A stretch of 64,000 bases of DNA, taken from NCBI RefSeq assembly GCF_003097315.1, contig NZ_QDDL01000017.1, forward strand, positions 1-64,000. Direction: 5' to 3'. The position numbers and the translations under genes were made by a program. The notes beneath the pieces are model-generated. The model was not told the origin of the DNA and did not search any database. It saw nothing but the letters and a program-made list of their open reading frames with translations. Shown here one piece after another: positions 42,798 to 51,587 of the stretch. Position 1 is the stretch's first letter; each line of letters opens with the position of its first letter. Source of the stretch: Pelagibaculum spongiae. GTDB lineage: Bacteria; Pseudomonadota; Gammaproteobacteria; Enterobacterales; Pelagibaculaceae.

Positions 42798-45631
42798 AAA
42801 AATCGATGTTGATTTTATTAACATGTCTTGGCGTTGCTATTAACGCTCAAGCACAAACTGACTTGCCTAAAAAAAATACTGAAGCACAAATAATTTCGGC
42901 TGAATCTAACTCAATAGAATCAGATATTGTTGCTGAAAGGCAGCAGGTCAATAATGTATTGGCTGCATTAGAGCGCTATCAAAAGTTATCAAAAATAACT
43001 AAAAAACCAGAGCTTTTAGCCAGAATACAAGTGCGAAGTGCTTTATTGGCATTGGATGCAGCAGAAGCTAATTGGTATTTGATTGCTGGAGAGCTGATTG
43101 AAGCTACCGATCCTTTGGCTGAAGCGTTAGCACCCTTTACTTTTGAGTTTGCTCAAGAGCAGATTAGTAAAGTGATTGAAGATCATCCTGATTATTACGA
43201 GTTAGATCGCCTCTATTACCAGCTTGCCCATGTCTTAGATTTGCAAGGTAAGCTAGAAGATCAATTGGAAGTTCTTCAGCTGAGTGTTGCTCGCTTTCCA
43301 AGCAGTAAACATCTTAACGAGCAATGGTTTCGAATTGGAGAGTTGCAGTTTTCGTTAAGCCAATTCATTGATGCAGAAAAAGCATATCTGGAAGTCGTTT
43401 CAAATACTAAGCAAGGTAGTGATTTCTGGCGGCGAGCTAGTTATAAATATGCTTGGAGCCTATACAAAAACAATGAATATCAGAAGTCTACTGAGCAGTT
43501 GCTTGAATTATTAGATGTTACTGAGCTATGGAAAGACGAAAATCTCAGCGATGATACTGCTGTTAGTTTAAGGCAAGATATTTTTTACTTGTTATCTCTG
43601 ACATTTAGTTACCAGGACGGTAATGAATCGGTTATTGCTTTATTAGAGCAAAAGGGTATTCGTCCTTATGAATTCCAGCTGTTTAATAATTTGGGCAATT
43701 TCTATCTTGAAGGGCGCAGATACTTAGATGCTGCAGATGTTTTTAGAGGCTACTCCAAACGTCATCCGGGCACATCAGAAGCATTGAAAATGCAGCTTCA
43801 AGTTATTGAGGCTTTCAAAAACGGCGGTTTTCCGAGTCAATTATTGCCAGCAAAAGAGCAATTAGCTTTAGAGTTTGGCCCAGGTAGCCAGTTTTGGCTC
43901 AAACGGCCATTAGAAAAGAAAAAAGAACTGGCGGCATTATTAACCCCAGAACTAATTCAGCTAGCTGAGCATTATCATGCCGCAGCACGTGAGAAAAGTG
44001 ATCCGCTATTTAGAGATAAAGCAGCCGCATACTATCTCCAGTATTTAGAAACCTCTGGTGGTAATGCACAAAAAAATTATCAGTTAGCAGAAGTTTATAT
44101 GGAGTCTGGGCAGTATTTAAAAGCTGCAGAAGCTTTTGCTGTCAGTGCATATGATTATCCTACCGATGAAAAATCGGCAGAATCTGCCTACGCAGTTTTG
44201 GTTGCTTATCAAGCGCAGATAGGTGTTAAAGCAAAGCAACAAACTGAAGAGGAAAGGCATTTTTCTCTAGAGCAAGAAACCTTTTATGCGCTTAAATTTG
44301 CTGATACTTTTGCTTCGGATAAGCGTGTAGTGCCAGTGCTATTGAAAGTTGCCCAAGATCAGGCTGCTGAAAACAATTGGGATTTGGCTATTAAAACCTC
44401 CAAGCGAGTGATTAAGCTTGCTAAGCCAACAGATAAAGAGTCATTGCAGCCAGCTTGGAAGCTAGTCGCTCAGGCAGCGCTGGATAACCAAGATTACCTA
44501 GCAGCTGAAGTTGGCTATTTACAATTGTTAGAGCTGACGCCGCGTCGTAATAAACAATATATAAACTATCAAAATCAATTGACCTCTGCGGTATTCAAGC
44601 AAGCAGAAATCCATGCACAGGCAAATGAAATAGATTTGGCGGTTGAAGACTATTTAAGAATTCGTAAGCTGCATCCCAAGTCGAGTGTTTTGGTCAATGC
44701 TGAATATGATGCCGCCACATTATTGTTAAATAATGAACGTTGGCAGTCAGCGATTGAGCAATTAAAAATATTTAATCGCCGATTTAATGGTCATAAGTTT
44801 ACCAAAAATATTAATGAGAAGTTTGCGCTAGCCTACGAAAAATCTGGCCAGCTTACCCTCGCTGCTCAGGTGCTAGGAAAAATTGCTAAGCGTGAAGGCA
44901 GTAGCCAATTGGCAAGGGAGAGTCGCTGGCATGCTGCTGAATTAGCAAGAAAACAAAATGAAACTCAGTTAGCAATTGATATGTATAAACGGTTTGTTTA
45001 TGACTTCCCTGCGCCAGTTGCACCTAATATGGAAGCGCGAAAGTACCTTGCTGATTTGTATGCTGCACAAAAAGATGATTACCGACGGAATTTCTGGCTA
45101 AAGAAAATTACTGTTGGACATAAAAAAGCTGCGTCTCTATCTACCGATCGTACAGCATGGTTAGCGGCATGGGCTGGATATGAATTAGCTGAACCCCAAT
45201 TTAATCGTTTTGAATCTTTGAGATTAAAACTGCCTTTGGAAAGAAGCCTAGCTCGCAAGCAAAAAGCGATGGAAAAAGCGCTGAAAGCATATGGCAATGT
45301 TGTCGAATTAGGTGTGGCTGATTTTGCAACAGCAGCAACGTATCGAATTGCAGAGTTATACCGGCTGTTAGGTAAAGGCCTTTTGGATTCAGAGCGTCCT
45401 AAAGATCTCGATGCAGATACTTTAGAAGAATATGTTTTATTGCTCGAAGATGAAGCTTTTCCGCTGGAAGAGCAGGCAATTGAGTTGCATCTGACCAATG
45501 CACAAAGAGCATCTCAAGGTGTTTATGATCAGTGGGTAAAGAAAAGTTATCTGGCATTAGGTGATTTACAACCCGGAAGATATCAAAGAGGAGAAAAGCA
45601 TGATGGCTTCTTGCTTCCGGCTCACTTCTAG
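42794..45631 (+). CDS. Large periplasmic TPR-repeat protein
   Basis: A 945-residue exported protein (signal peptide about 1-20, ending AQAQT). It is built almost entirely of TPR-like helical repeats: YQLAHVLDLQGKLEDQLEVL, RIGELQFSLSQFIDAEKAYL, LAEVYMESGQYLKAAEAFAV, AQAALDNQDYLAAEVGYLQL, and similar runs to about residue 760. It should form a long superhelical scaffold for protein contacts in the periplasm. Start overlaps the preceding stop (ATGA); the next gene starts 32 bases before its end. Its size and place beside a TolQ/TolR motor resemble AgmU/GltD-like proteins, which is inference. Confidence 0.8.
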   Translation: MKKSMLILLTCLGVAINAQAQTDLPKKNTEAQIISAESNSIESDIVAERQQVNNVLAALERYQKLSKITKKPELLARIQVRSALLALDAAEANWYLIAGELIEATDPLAEALAPFTFEFAQEQISKVIEDHPDYYELDRLYYQLAHVLDLQGKLEDQLEVLQLSVARFPSSKHLNEQWFRIGELQFSLSQFIDAEKAYLEVVSNTKQGSDFWRRASYKYAWSLYKNNEYQKSTEQLLELLDVTELWKDENLSDDTAVSLRQDIFYLLSLTFSYQDGNESVIALLEQKGIRPYEFQLFNNLGNFYLEGRRYLDAADVFRGYSKRHPGTSEALKMQLQVIEAFKNGGFPSQLLPAKEQLALEFGPGSQFWLKRPLEKKKELAALLTPELIQLAEHYHAAAREKSDPLFRDKAAAYYLQYLETSGGNAQKNYQLAEVYMESGQYLKAAEAFAVSAYDYPTDEKSAESAYAVLVAYQAQIGVKAKQQTEEERHFSLEQETFYALKFADTFASDKRVVPVLLKVAQDQAAENNWDLAIKTSKRVIKLAKPTDKESLQPAWKLVAQAALDNQDYLAAEVGYLQLLELTPRRNKQYINYQNQLTSAVFKQAEIHAQANEIDLAVEDYLRIRKLHPKSSVLVNAEYDAATLLLNNERWQSAIEQLKIFNRRFNGHKFTKNINEKFALAYEKSGQLTLAAQVLGKIAKREGSSQLARESRWHAAELARKQNETQLAIDMYKRFVYDFPAPVAPNMEARKYLADLYAAQKDDYRRNFWLKKITVGHKKAASLSTDRTAWLAAWAGYELAEPQFNRFESLRLKLPLERSLARKQKAMEKALKAYGNVVELGVADFATAATYRIAELYRLLGKGLLDSERPKDLDADTLEEYVLLLEDEAFPLEEQAIELHLTNAQRASQGVYDQWVKKSYLALGDLQPGRYQRGEKHDGFLLPAHF

Positions 45632-46319
45632 CCTGATTTTTGCTGCCAGTTTATTGGCCTGCGCATCAACTAAAATTCCGAATGCTAGTGGATCATCTTC
45701 TGAGGTAGTCAGTGCTGGACAGCCGACTGAAGCGCTGGTAACACCGGGTAAAACGACGGCTACAGATAATTCAGAGGCTGCGGCAGAAATTGTTTTAGTT
45801 AAAGTGCCAGCAATTATATTGCCCGCTGAATTACAAAAGAAGCTGGATGAAATTGCACCAATAATATCCAACCAACAAATGGATGTAACAAAACAAAAAC
45901 TAAAAGCCATTGCCTCAGAGTGGCCAGACTATCCTCAGCCGCCATTAAGCTTAGCGGCTTTATCGATTCAGCAGAAAAATATCGACCAGGCAAAAGAATG
46001 GTTGGTTGTTGCAGCGAACAAGTCAGAGATGGATCACAGTTCTTTAAACTCTATCGGTATTGCTTATCGAAAATTAGGTGAGTTTGCCAAGGCTGAGACT
46101 TTTTATCTGGCATCGATTGATGCAGCGCCGGGTTACCCGTTAGCGCAGCTTAACTTGGGCATCTTATATGAGCTGTATTTATTCCAGATAGATAAAGCTT
46201 TGTCACATTACAACCAACATCAGAAGCTTTTAAGTGAGCCAGACCCACTGGTTGCGGGGTGGATTAAAGACATAGAAGCAAGATTGCAAAGAGTGAAAGC
46301 TCAGGAGGTAAGTCAGTGA
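45600..46319 (+). CDS. TPR lipoprotein
   Basis: A 239-residue lipoprotein from ATG 45600, chosen because GAGGAGAAAAGC precedes it. The longer open frame from 45561 lacks both a ribosome-binding site and a signal sequence. The lipobox is LLAC (cysteine about residue 21). A Ser/Thr-rich linker precedes TPR-like repeats (about 110-225: WPDYPQPPLSLAALSIQQKN, IGIAYRKLGEFAKAETFYLA, NLGILYELYLFQIDKALSHY). It overlaps the preceding TPR gene and the next gene start. Probably outer-membrane attached, by lack of an Asp at +2 (residues after Cys are AST). Confidence 0.82.
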   Translation: MMASCFRLTSSLIFAASLLACASTKIPNASGSSSEVVSAGQPTEALVTPGKTTATDNSEAAAEIVLVKVPAIILPAELQKKLDEIAPIISNQQMDVTKQKLKAIASEWPDYPQPPLSLAALSIQQKNIDQAKEWLVVAANKSEMDHSSLNSIGIAYRKLGEFAKAETFYLASIDAAPGYPLAQLNLGILYELYLFQIDKALSHYNQHQKLLSEPDPLVAGWIKDIEARLQRVKAQEVSQ

Positions 46320-46660
46320 ACATAAATGGATTGCTCTTATCTCTGTTGTTGGTGTTGACACCTTTGGTTGTTTCAGCTGAAACAGTGAAAGAGGTAGCTG
46401 AGCCAACATCGATAGCCAAAAAAGCCCAGCCACCAGTAAAACAAAAAAGTGCTAAAAGTGGCGATAGCGGCATAAGAGTACAAATTCAGGCTGACCAAGA
46501 AGCACCGCAGGTATTATTTGTATTGCCTTGGAAAGAATTGAATCCAAACCTTCAGCAGGTCCAGTTTGGTCCAAATAAAGCGCTCGATTGGAAGCCTCTG
46601 GAGCGGGATAACTTCCTGCAAACACTAAAAATTCATAAAAAAATAACACCTAAACAATAA
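46316..46660 (+). CDS. Small exported protein of unknown function
   Basis: A 114-residue protein with signal peptide (about 1-21, ending VSAE). The mature part is basic (SIAKKAQPPVKQKSAKSGDS) and ends with a conserved-looking segment (QVLFVLPWKELNPNLQQVQF). GTG start at 46316 overlaps the preceding TGA, and a near-perfect AGGAGG lies upstream. No family recognised. The operon pauses after it: 76 bases to the motor gene. Confidence 0.7.
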   Translation: MNINGLLLSLLLVLTPLVVSAETVKEVAEPTSIAKKAQPPVKQKSAKSGDSGIRVQIQADQEAPQVLFVLPWKELNPNLQQVQFGPNKALDWKPLERDNFLQTLKIHKKITPKQ

Positions 46661-46676
46661 AATCGGGGGTGAAGTC

Positions 46677-46698
46677 CCATCGGTTTATCCGTGGGGCC
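46677..46698 (+). promoter_or_regulatory. Intercistronic stem-loop before the motor genes
   Basis: CCCATCGG and CCGTGGGG can pair around a short TTTAT loop in the only sizeable gap (46661-46736) in the first part of the operon. There is no T-run, so it is not a terminator. It may protect or partition the mRNA between the TPR genes and the motor genes. Confidence 0.4.
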
Positions 46699-46736
46699 TC
46701 TAGCCTTAGTTTGATGCAGATATGAGGACGTAGTTG

Positions 46737-47456
46737 ATGGAAACGGTAGTCGCGTTTTTTCAAGATGGCGGTGCGTTTATGTACCCAATCGGACTGGTGC
46801 TGGTATTCGGCCTAGCAATTTCGCTAGAGCGGATATTTAGTCTGGGTACTTTGCGTAGTCGCAACGATAAATTCTGGCGGGAAGTCTTGCCGCGTATGCA
46901 ACAAGGGCAGCTGAAGCAAGCTCACAGCTTATCCCAAGAAAGTAAATCTGAAGTTGCTCGCATCATAGATTACGGTCTTGAGCGATTAAAGACTGCAACT
47001 CGGTTAGAAGAAGTTGAGATGGCTTTGGAAGAAGGCCTGATGGAAGTGCTTCCACAACTGGAAAAACGTACTCAATATGTTGCGACCTTGGCAAACATTG
47101 CAACGCTGCTAGGTTTGTTGGGAACCATCATTGGTCTGATTGCAGCATTTAGCGCAGTTGCCAATGCCGATCCTGCTGATAAAGCCAATTTATTATCGGC
47201 CAGTATTTCGACTGCGATGAACACCACTGCATTTGGTTTGATGGCAGCAATTCCTTTGTTATTGTTTTATGCCTATTTACAAAGCCGTGCGCAAGATATC
47301 GGTAGCAGTCTAGAAATGATCGTGGTGAAGTTTGTGAATATGTTGCCGTCAGTAGACAAATTGACACAGCAAAAAGCACAAGCGCAGTCACAAGGACCGG
47401 CAAAAGCCAAGCGTCCTGCGGCAAGTCCCACGGAGGCAGGTAACGGGAGCAACTAA
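46737..47456 (+). CDS. MotA/TolQ/ExbB family proton-channel protein
   Basis: A 239-residue inner-membrane protein from ATG 46737 (GAGGA upstream). It has three membrane helices: about 12-30, 112-135 (ATLLGLLGTIIGLIAAFSAV) and 155-178 (ISTAMNTTAFGLMAAIPLLL). The last two carry the TolQ/ExbB signature with Thr and small residues lining the channel. The cytoplasmic loop (about 40-105) includes ARIIDYGLERLKTATRLEEV. It pairs with the two ExbD/TolR-type proteins encoded next to use the proton motive force. Its stop overlaps the next start (TAATG). Confidence 0.93.
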   Translation: METVVAFFQDGGAFMYPIGLVLVFGLAISLERIFSLGTLRSRNDKFWREVLPRMQQGQLKQAHSLSQESKSEVARIIDYGLERLKTATRLEEVEMALEEGLMEVLPQLEKRTQYVATLANIATLLGLLGTIIGLIAAFSAVANADPADKANLLSASISTAMNTTAFGLMAAIPLLLFYAYLQSRAQDIGSSLEMIVVKFVNMLPSVDKLTQQKAQAQSQGPAKAKRPAASPTEAGNGSN

Positions 47457-48022
47457 TGGCGCTTCGATTTCACCGGCATAAAGACCGGGGGGACGCCGAA
47501 CTGAATATCACTGCCTTTTTAAATTTAATGGTGGTGTTAATTCCGTTTTTGCTGTTAACAGCGGTTTTTTCCCAGGTCACGATTCTCGAGCTAAATCTGC
47601 CTGTAGGGCAGAGTGAAGCGCTGGAAGATTCAAAACCAAAATTACAACTTGAGTTGCTGATTCGAAAAGAAACCATTCAGGTTGCTGATCGAAGCGGTGT
47701 TACATATGGCGAGCCGATTAAAAAAACAGAAGATGGCTTTGATTTTAATCAGTTGAATAAACAGCTGGTGACGATTAAAGAAGCCCTTGCCGATACTCCA
47801 GATGATACTGAAGAAATTACATTGCTTTTTGAACCAGAGGTTGAGTATGACGTACTGGTTCAGGCGATGGATGCAGTGAGAGTTCGGTTCCCTGAAGCTG
47901 AAAACGAATCTGCAAATAAGGAACAAGAGCTTGCTGCAGATGCAGTGACAATTTTGCTGCCTTTATTTCCAGAGGTATCGATCGGTGACGCACCTCAGGC
48001 CCCTAAAGGAGATGCAGGATGA
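47456..48022 (+). CDS. ExbD/TolR family biopolymer transport protein (first copy)
   Basis: A 188-residue protein with the ExbD/TolR layout: short cytoplasmic basic N-terminus (RFHRHKDRGDAELN), one membrane helix (about 20-42, ITAFLNLMVVLIPFLLLTAV) and a periplasmic domain. The conserved membrane aspartate of TolR/ExbD is replaced by Asn (TAFLNLMVVLIPFL; the usual form has a D at this point). The second copy next door keeps the aspartate. A motor with two unlike ExbD-type subunits, one lacking the proton-carrying Asp, is like the AglQ/AglS arrangement. Confidence 0.85.
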   Translation: MALRFHRHKDRGDAELNITAFLNLMVVLIPFLLLTAVFSQVTILELNLPVGQSEALEDSKPKLQLELLIRKETIQVADRSGVTYGEPIKKTEDGFDFNQLNKQLVTIKEALADTPDDTEEITLLFEPEVEYDVLVQAMDAVRVRFPEAENESANKEQELAADAVTILLPLFPEVSIGDAPQAPKGDAG

Positions 48023-48537
48023 AAATGTCTCGTCGGGCTAAACGGATGAGTCGCTCTCGTTCTAAGCATAAGCGTGGTGTAGCGCTAAATCTGGTTTCAT
48101 TGATGGATATTTTTACCATTTTGGTTTTTTTCCTTTTGGTAAATTCATCCAATGCACATCAATTACCCAGTAGTAAGACAATTAAACTGCCAAAGTCACA
48201 TGCGGAAAAAATTCCTGAAGAAAATGTAGTGGTTCAGGTCAATCGTGATGAGATTTTAATTGATGGCAAGTTAGTCGCACGTATAGAAAACCTGCTGCAA
48301 CAAGATAGTGATCAAATTGCGCCTTTGGCTGCAGCATTGCAGTTGAAAACTCAACGTTGGCAGGCATTGCATTCAACAGAGGAAATGCCAAAGGATGGAC
48401 GTAAAGTAACCATTCTTGCTGATAAAGGATTGTCTTATCAGCTGCTCAGAAAGGTCATGAATACTTGTTCTCAGCAAAGTTATAGCCAGATTTCGCTTGC
48501 AGTAAATCGAGTGCCATTTAAAAAGGAGGCATCATGA
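48019..48537 (+). CDS. ExbD/TolR family biopolymer transport protein (second copy)
   Basis: A 172-residue ExbD/TolR-type protein. Its basic N-terminus (SRRAKRMSRSRSKHKRGVAL) precedes a single helix with the key Asp in LVSLMDIFTILVFFLLVNSS (about 23-45). The periplasmic domain contains VVVQVNRDEILIDGKLVARI and VTILADKGLSYQLLRKVMN. The start overlaps the stop of the first copy (ATGA). It is likely the proton-binding partner in the motor encoded with the MotA/TolQ-like gene. Confidence 0.9.
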   Translation: MKMSRRAKRMSRSRSKHKRGVALNLVSLMDIFTILVFFLLVNSSNAHQLPSSKTIKLPKSHAEKIPEENVVVQVNRDEILIDGKLVARIENLLQQDSDQIAPLAAALQLKTQRWQALHSTEEMPKDGRKVTILADKGLSYQLLRKVMNTCSQQSYSQISLAVNRVPFKKEAS

Positions 48538-49451
48538 GTTTATCTAAAATTCATGCAATGCCGGTTTTACCATGGCATGTGCCTACGGCGGAAAAAAATC
48601 GCTTTCGAGTATTTTTAATTCCATTGGTTTTAGGTTTTGTTGTATTGGGTTTATTAATTCCTCGTATTCCACTTCCGGTTGAAGATCTGGAACGAATTGA
48701 AGAATTGCCACCCCGGCTAGCCAAATTTGTGGTGAGAAAACCGCCGCCGCCACCTCCACCGCCAAAGGTTGAAAAGAAAAAACCTGAGCCAGAGGTAAAG
48801 AAAGCGGAGCCGGAAAAGCCCAAGCCTAAAAAGCCGGATGTAAAGAAGCCTAACAAGGCAAAAAAAGTAGCTAAAAAGCGCTTAAAAAATGTCCAAAATG
48901 CTTTGGCGAGCTTGAGAAATAATCAGGCACTTAAAAGCTTGAAAAAAGCATCGAATAAGCAACTGAAATCTGGTGGCGGCAAGGCAACAACCGTGGCTCG
49001 CAATACCTTGTCTAGAAATGCAGCTGCCGGTAGCGGTGGTATTCAAGTGGCCAGAGCCAGTACGAGTGTTGCCGGTGAGGCTTTAGGTGGACTGGATGCG
49101 ACTGCAGTAGAAAGTACCATTGGCGGTGCGGATGAGATTACTGCTGAAGGTAATCAGATTGCGACCAATCGAACTCGCGAAGAAATTCGTCTGGTTATTA
49201 ACCGTAATTACGGAAAGCTCAAGCTGATCCATAATCGTGCGCTACGAAAAAATCCTGGCTTAGCTGGGCAAATGGTTATTCGAATTGTGATTGCACCAGA
49301 TGGGGCAGTAAGCAAAGTTGAGTTGGTTTCCAGTTCGTTAGAAGATTCGGCAATGGAGCGCAGAATCTTAGCCAGAGTTCGTTCATTCAATTTTGGCGAA
49401 AAAGACGTAGACGTTTGGGATAACACCTTCACGATTGAATTTACGACCTGA
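48534..49451 (+). CDS. TonB-like protein with AgmX/PglI-type C-terminal domain
   Basis: A 305-residue inner-membrane-anchored periplasmic protein. One helix (about 24-44, RVFLIPLVLGFVVLGLLIPR) is followed by a Pro-rich and Lys/Pro/Glu-rich extension (PPPPPPPKVEKKKPEPEVKK, about 70-120). A Gly/Ala-rich linker leads to the C-terminal domain (about 215-305): REEIRLVINRNYGKLKLIHN, NPGLAGQMVIRIVIAPDGAV, ERRILARVRSFNFG. That domain has the AgmX/PglI pattern rather than classical TonB, but lacks its usual Cys pair. It is expected to transmit motor force across the periplasm. Confidence 0.85.
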   Translation: MSLSKIHAMPVLPWHVPTAEKNRFRVFLIPLVLGFVVLGLLIPRIPLPVEDLERIEELPPRLAKFVVRKPPPPPPPPKVEKKKPEPEVKKAEPEKPKPKKPDVKKPNKAKKVAKKRLKNVQNALASLRNNQALKSLKKASNKQLKSGGGKATTVARNTLSRNAAAGSGGIQVARASTSVAGEALGGLDATAVESTIGGADEITAEGNQIATNRTREEIRLVINRNYGKLKLIHNRALRKNPGLAGQMVIRIVIAPDGAVSKVELVSSSLEDSAMERRILARVRSFNFGEKDVDVWDNTFTIEFTT

Positions 49452-49524
49452 CTGTTTGCAGCCCTTTAAATTTGCACCTAGAGGGCTGCAGCTAATAACA
49501 AGAATAATTTTCAGGGGCGCTTTT

Positions 49525-50256
49525 ATGCGACAGTTGTTTCTGACTGCTTTATTGCTTTTTCAGTGCGCGGTTTTGCAGGCTGAAACAGTAAAAGTCAACA
49601 AGATTTGGGTTGATCAAAGCTTTATTAATTTATTTGCTGGGCCAGATGAAGATTTTGAGCGGATAGATGTTGCTCAAAGAGGAGACTGGCTTGATCTAAC
49701 TAGGCAACAGGGCAACTGGTTTCAAGTTGAAACTAGGGAAAAGCGCCATTACTGGATTTCTTACCAGCAGTTATTAGGTTGTAGAACTGAACCTGATGGA
49801 CCTCTTTTATCTAGCATTTTACCTAAGAATTGGTTTACCGATTTACACCAGCTAGGTTTTGGTGGTGGTGTAGTAGCCGATAGTCCTGCAATTCAGATGA
49901 GTTTAACTCGTAGGTTAAATGACTTTTTAGCTTTAAATGGAAGTGTTGCAGGCATTGGTTTAGACACCGGTAGTGCCGTGCTTTATCAGGGCGGTTTGCA
50001 GATTATCCCATTGGATACTGAGTCATGGAAAACTTATTTAGAGTTTTCAGGCGGCGGTTATTATCGATCATTTGATGACGATACAATAGACGCATCCCAC
50101 CGGCCCCATATCGGTATCGCCGGAGCAATTGGCTACCGTTTAGGTGATCGATTTAATATCGTGGCACGGGCGCAATATCACAGCCTATTTAAAGCAAGAT
50201 TAAATGAAGCAGACAATCTAAAAGGTTTGTTTTTTTTAGTCGAATATAAATTCTAA
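49525..50256 (+). CDS. Exported SH3-domain plus outer-membrane barrel protein
   Basis: A 243-residue precursor from ATG 49525 (signal peptide about 1-18, ending LQAE). The open frame upstream to 49435 is not supported. An SH3-like domain (about 25-80: VDQSFINLFAGPDEDFERID, WLDLTRQQGNWFQVETREKR, HYWISYQQLLGC) precedes a beta-barrel-like part. The barrel ends in KF-type terminal Phe (FFLVEYKF). SH3_3-type domains often bind peptidoglycan, so the protein could link cell wall and outer membrane. Separated by 73 bases from the TonB-like gene, it opens a second half-operon with OM proteins. Confidence 0.75.
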   Translation: MRQLFLTALLLFQCAVLQAETVKVNKIWVDQSFINLFAGPDEDFERIDVAQRGDWLDLTRQQGNWFQVETREKRHYWISYQQLLGCRTEPDGPLLSSILPKNWFTDLHQLGFGGGVVADSPAIQMSLTRRLNDFLALNGSVAGIGLDTGSAVLYQGGLQIIPLDTESWKTYLEFSGGGYYRSFDDDTIDASHRPHIGIAGAIGYRLGDRFNIVARAQYHSLFKARLNEADNLKGLFFLVEYKF

Positions 50257-50276
50257 ATATGAAGGTGAAGAACGCT

Positions 50277-50867
50277 ATGATGCTGCGACTTTGTCTACTT
50301 TTCGTCAGTTTGTTGACCGTGACTATTACTACGGCAGTAAAGGCAGAAAGTTACCAGTTAGATGTTCCAGCATATAACTGGCATTTATCTGCAGGCTATG
50401 CCGGTTATCGCACGGTGGGTTTTGATAGTACTGCGGGTGCGCAGTTCACTCTGGGTTATCGGCTCGATTCTAGTCTTGAACTTGAATTAACTACCGGTTT
50501 TGTCACGCTAACCGATGAAAATTATCGTCAGGGAGTGCCAGCGCCATCATTAATACTGGAAGGTGGAGAGCAAACATTAGTCTGGTCTGAATTGATGTTT
50601 TCTGATTCATTTTTACAAGGGCAGTGGCAATTTTCTAAAAATACCTATATCAACACTGGTTTGTTTTGGCAGTTTGGTGCCGGTATTACTCACTTTTCTG
50701 ATGAGTATTACCCTACGCTTGTACTTGGTGGGGGTATTCGAATTCCTTATGACCGTTATCGTTTGGAATTGGCTATTAAAGATCATATTTTTAAATTTGA
50801 GAAGATTGGCGAAACTTCATACGGCAATAATATGCAGTTAGTTGTGGCTTTGGGCATTTCTTTTTAG
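50277..50867 (+). CDS. Outer-membrane beta-barrel domain protein
   Basis: A 196-residue exported protein; ATG 50277 or the upstream ATG 50259 may be used. It has a signal peptide (about 1-22, ending VKAES) and alternating amphipathic strands (WHLSAGYAGYRTVGFDSTAG, LELELTTGFVTLTDENYRQG, YRLELAIKDHIFKFEK). The C-terminus LVVALGISF ends in the Phe typical for Bam substrates. It resembles the small outer-membrane beta-barrel domain family seen beside gliding-type clusters. No enzyme residues. The next gene follows nine bases later. Confidence 0.75.
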   Translation: MMLRLCLLFVSLLTVTITTAVKAESYQLDVPAYNWHLSAGYAGYRTVGFDSTAGAQFTLGYRLDSSLELELTTGFVTLTDENYRQGVPAPSLILEGGEQTLVWSELMFSDSFLQGQWQFSKNTYINTGLFWQFGAGITHFSDEYYPTLVLGGGIRIPYDRYRLELAIKDHIFKFEKIGETSYGNNMQLVVALGISF

Positions 50868-50875
50868 GGCGAGCA

Positions 50876-51397
50876 ATGAAGAAATTACTTTTTAGTATTC
50901 TACTTCTTTTACCATCGCTGAGTTTTTCTGCGCAAGCGGTAAATGAAGCGCCAGGTCGGGGATTAAATGAAGGGAAAAACATGCCTGGAATTATTCTTCC
51001 GTATCGAGGAGAGGCATTTAATCTTCAATCGAAGCTTGGTGATGTAGTCTTTCTTCATTTTTGGGCTAGCTGGTGTGACGCTTGTGATCGATCAATTGAT
51101 GCGATGTCCGATCTATCTAAACGCTTTGATGGTCAGGTAAATAAACCTACTTGGATAGGCATTAATTTAGATGAGTCTGACGCGGCATATCATGCGGCGA
51201 TCGACAATATAGACTTTAATTTTGTTAGCTTGCGAGATCCTTTAGCAAGAATATCGAAAAAGCTGCGGGTGCCACAACTGCCATACACTTTAATTATTGA
51301 TCGTGATGGCGTGGTAAGAGCCATTTATCAAGGATTCAGTCGTCGACAGGTAAAGGAATATGAGCAACAACTTCATCGCTGGCTGGATACTCCCTAG
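50876..51397 (+). CDS. TlpA-like periplasmic thioredoxin
   Basis: A 173-residue exported thioredoxin-fold protein (signal peptide about 1-21). The active site is WCDAC in LHFWASWCDACDRS (about 60-73), and the cis-proline is in VPQLPYTLIIDRDGVVRAIY. TlpA/ResA-type proteins reduce periplasmic disulfides. It overlaps the next small lipoprotein gene by 38 bases and leads the module with a DUF3570 barrel gene. Its likely job is thiol control in that module, which is inferred from order alone. Confidence 0.88.
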   Translation: MKKLLFSILLLLPSLSFSAQAVNEAPGRGLNEGKNMPGIILPYRGEAFNLQSKLGDVVFLHFWASWCDACDRSIDAMSDLSKRFDGQVNKPTWIGINLDESDAAYHAAIDNIDFNFVSLRDPLARISKKLRVPQLPYTLIIDRDGVVRAIYQGFSRRQVKEYEQQLHRWLDTP

Positions 51398-51587
51398 CTT
51401 AATAATTGTTATGCTAGGTGGTTGTAGTATCAATGAAAAGCCAGTGCCAGATCCTTGGATTAAGCCCTGGCAACGATCTTGGCAAGAGGCTGAAGATATT
51501 AATTCCAAAGCAGTTCAAGAACTCAAATTACGTTGCCGAACGGAGAAACTCCGCTCTGGAACGATGATTTCAGTGGGGTGCGTTTAA
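51360..51587 (+). CDS. Small DUF4266-like lipoprotein
   Basis: A 75-residue lipoprotein: signal peptide with lipobox LGGC (cysteine about residue 22), then PDPWIKPWQRSWQEAEDIN and a short Cys-containing tail. The W-x3-W-R pattern after the lipid cysteine resembles DUF4266, small lipoproteins usually found between a TlpA-like and a DUF3570 gene, exactly the order here. The tail does not keep the Gly-rich end of typical members. Start ATG 51360 lies inside the thioredoxin gene with AAAGGA close upstream. Stop overlaps the next start. Confidence 0.6.
   Translation: MSNNFIAGWILPSLIIVMLGGCSINEKPVPDPWIKPWQRSWQEAEDINSKAVQELKLRCRTEKLRSGTMISVGCV

Noticed and set aside
46661-46736. Terminator between the TPR genes and the motor genes
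   Set aside because: The hairpin there lacks a T-run and the gene order suggests continued transcription.
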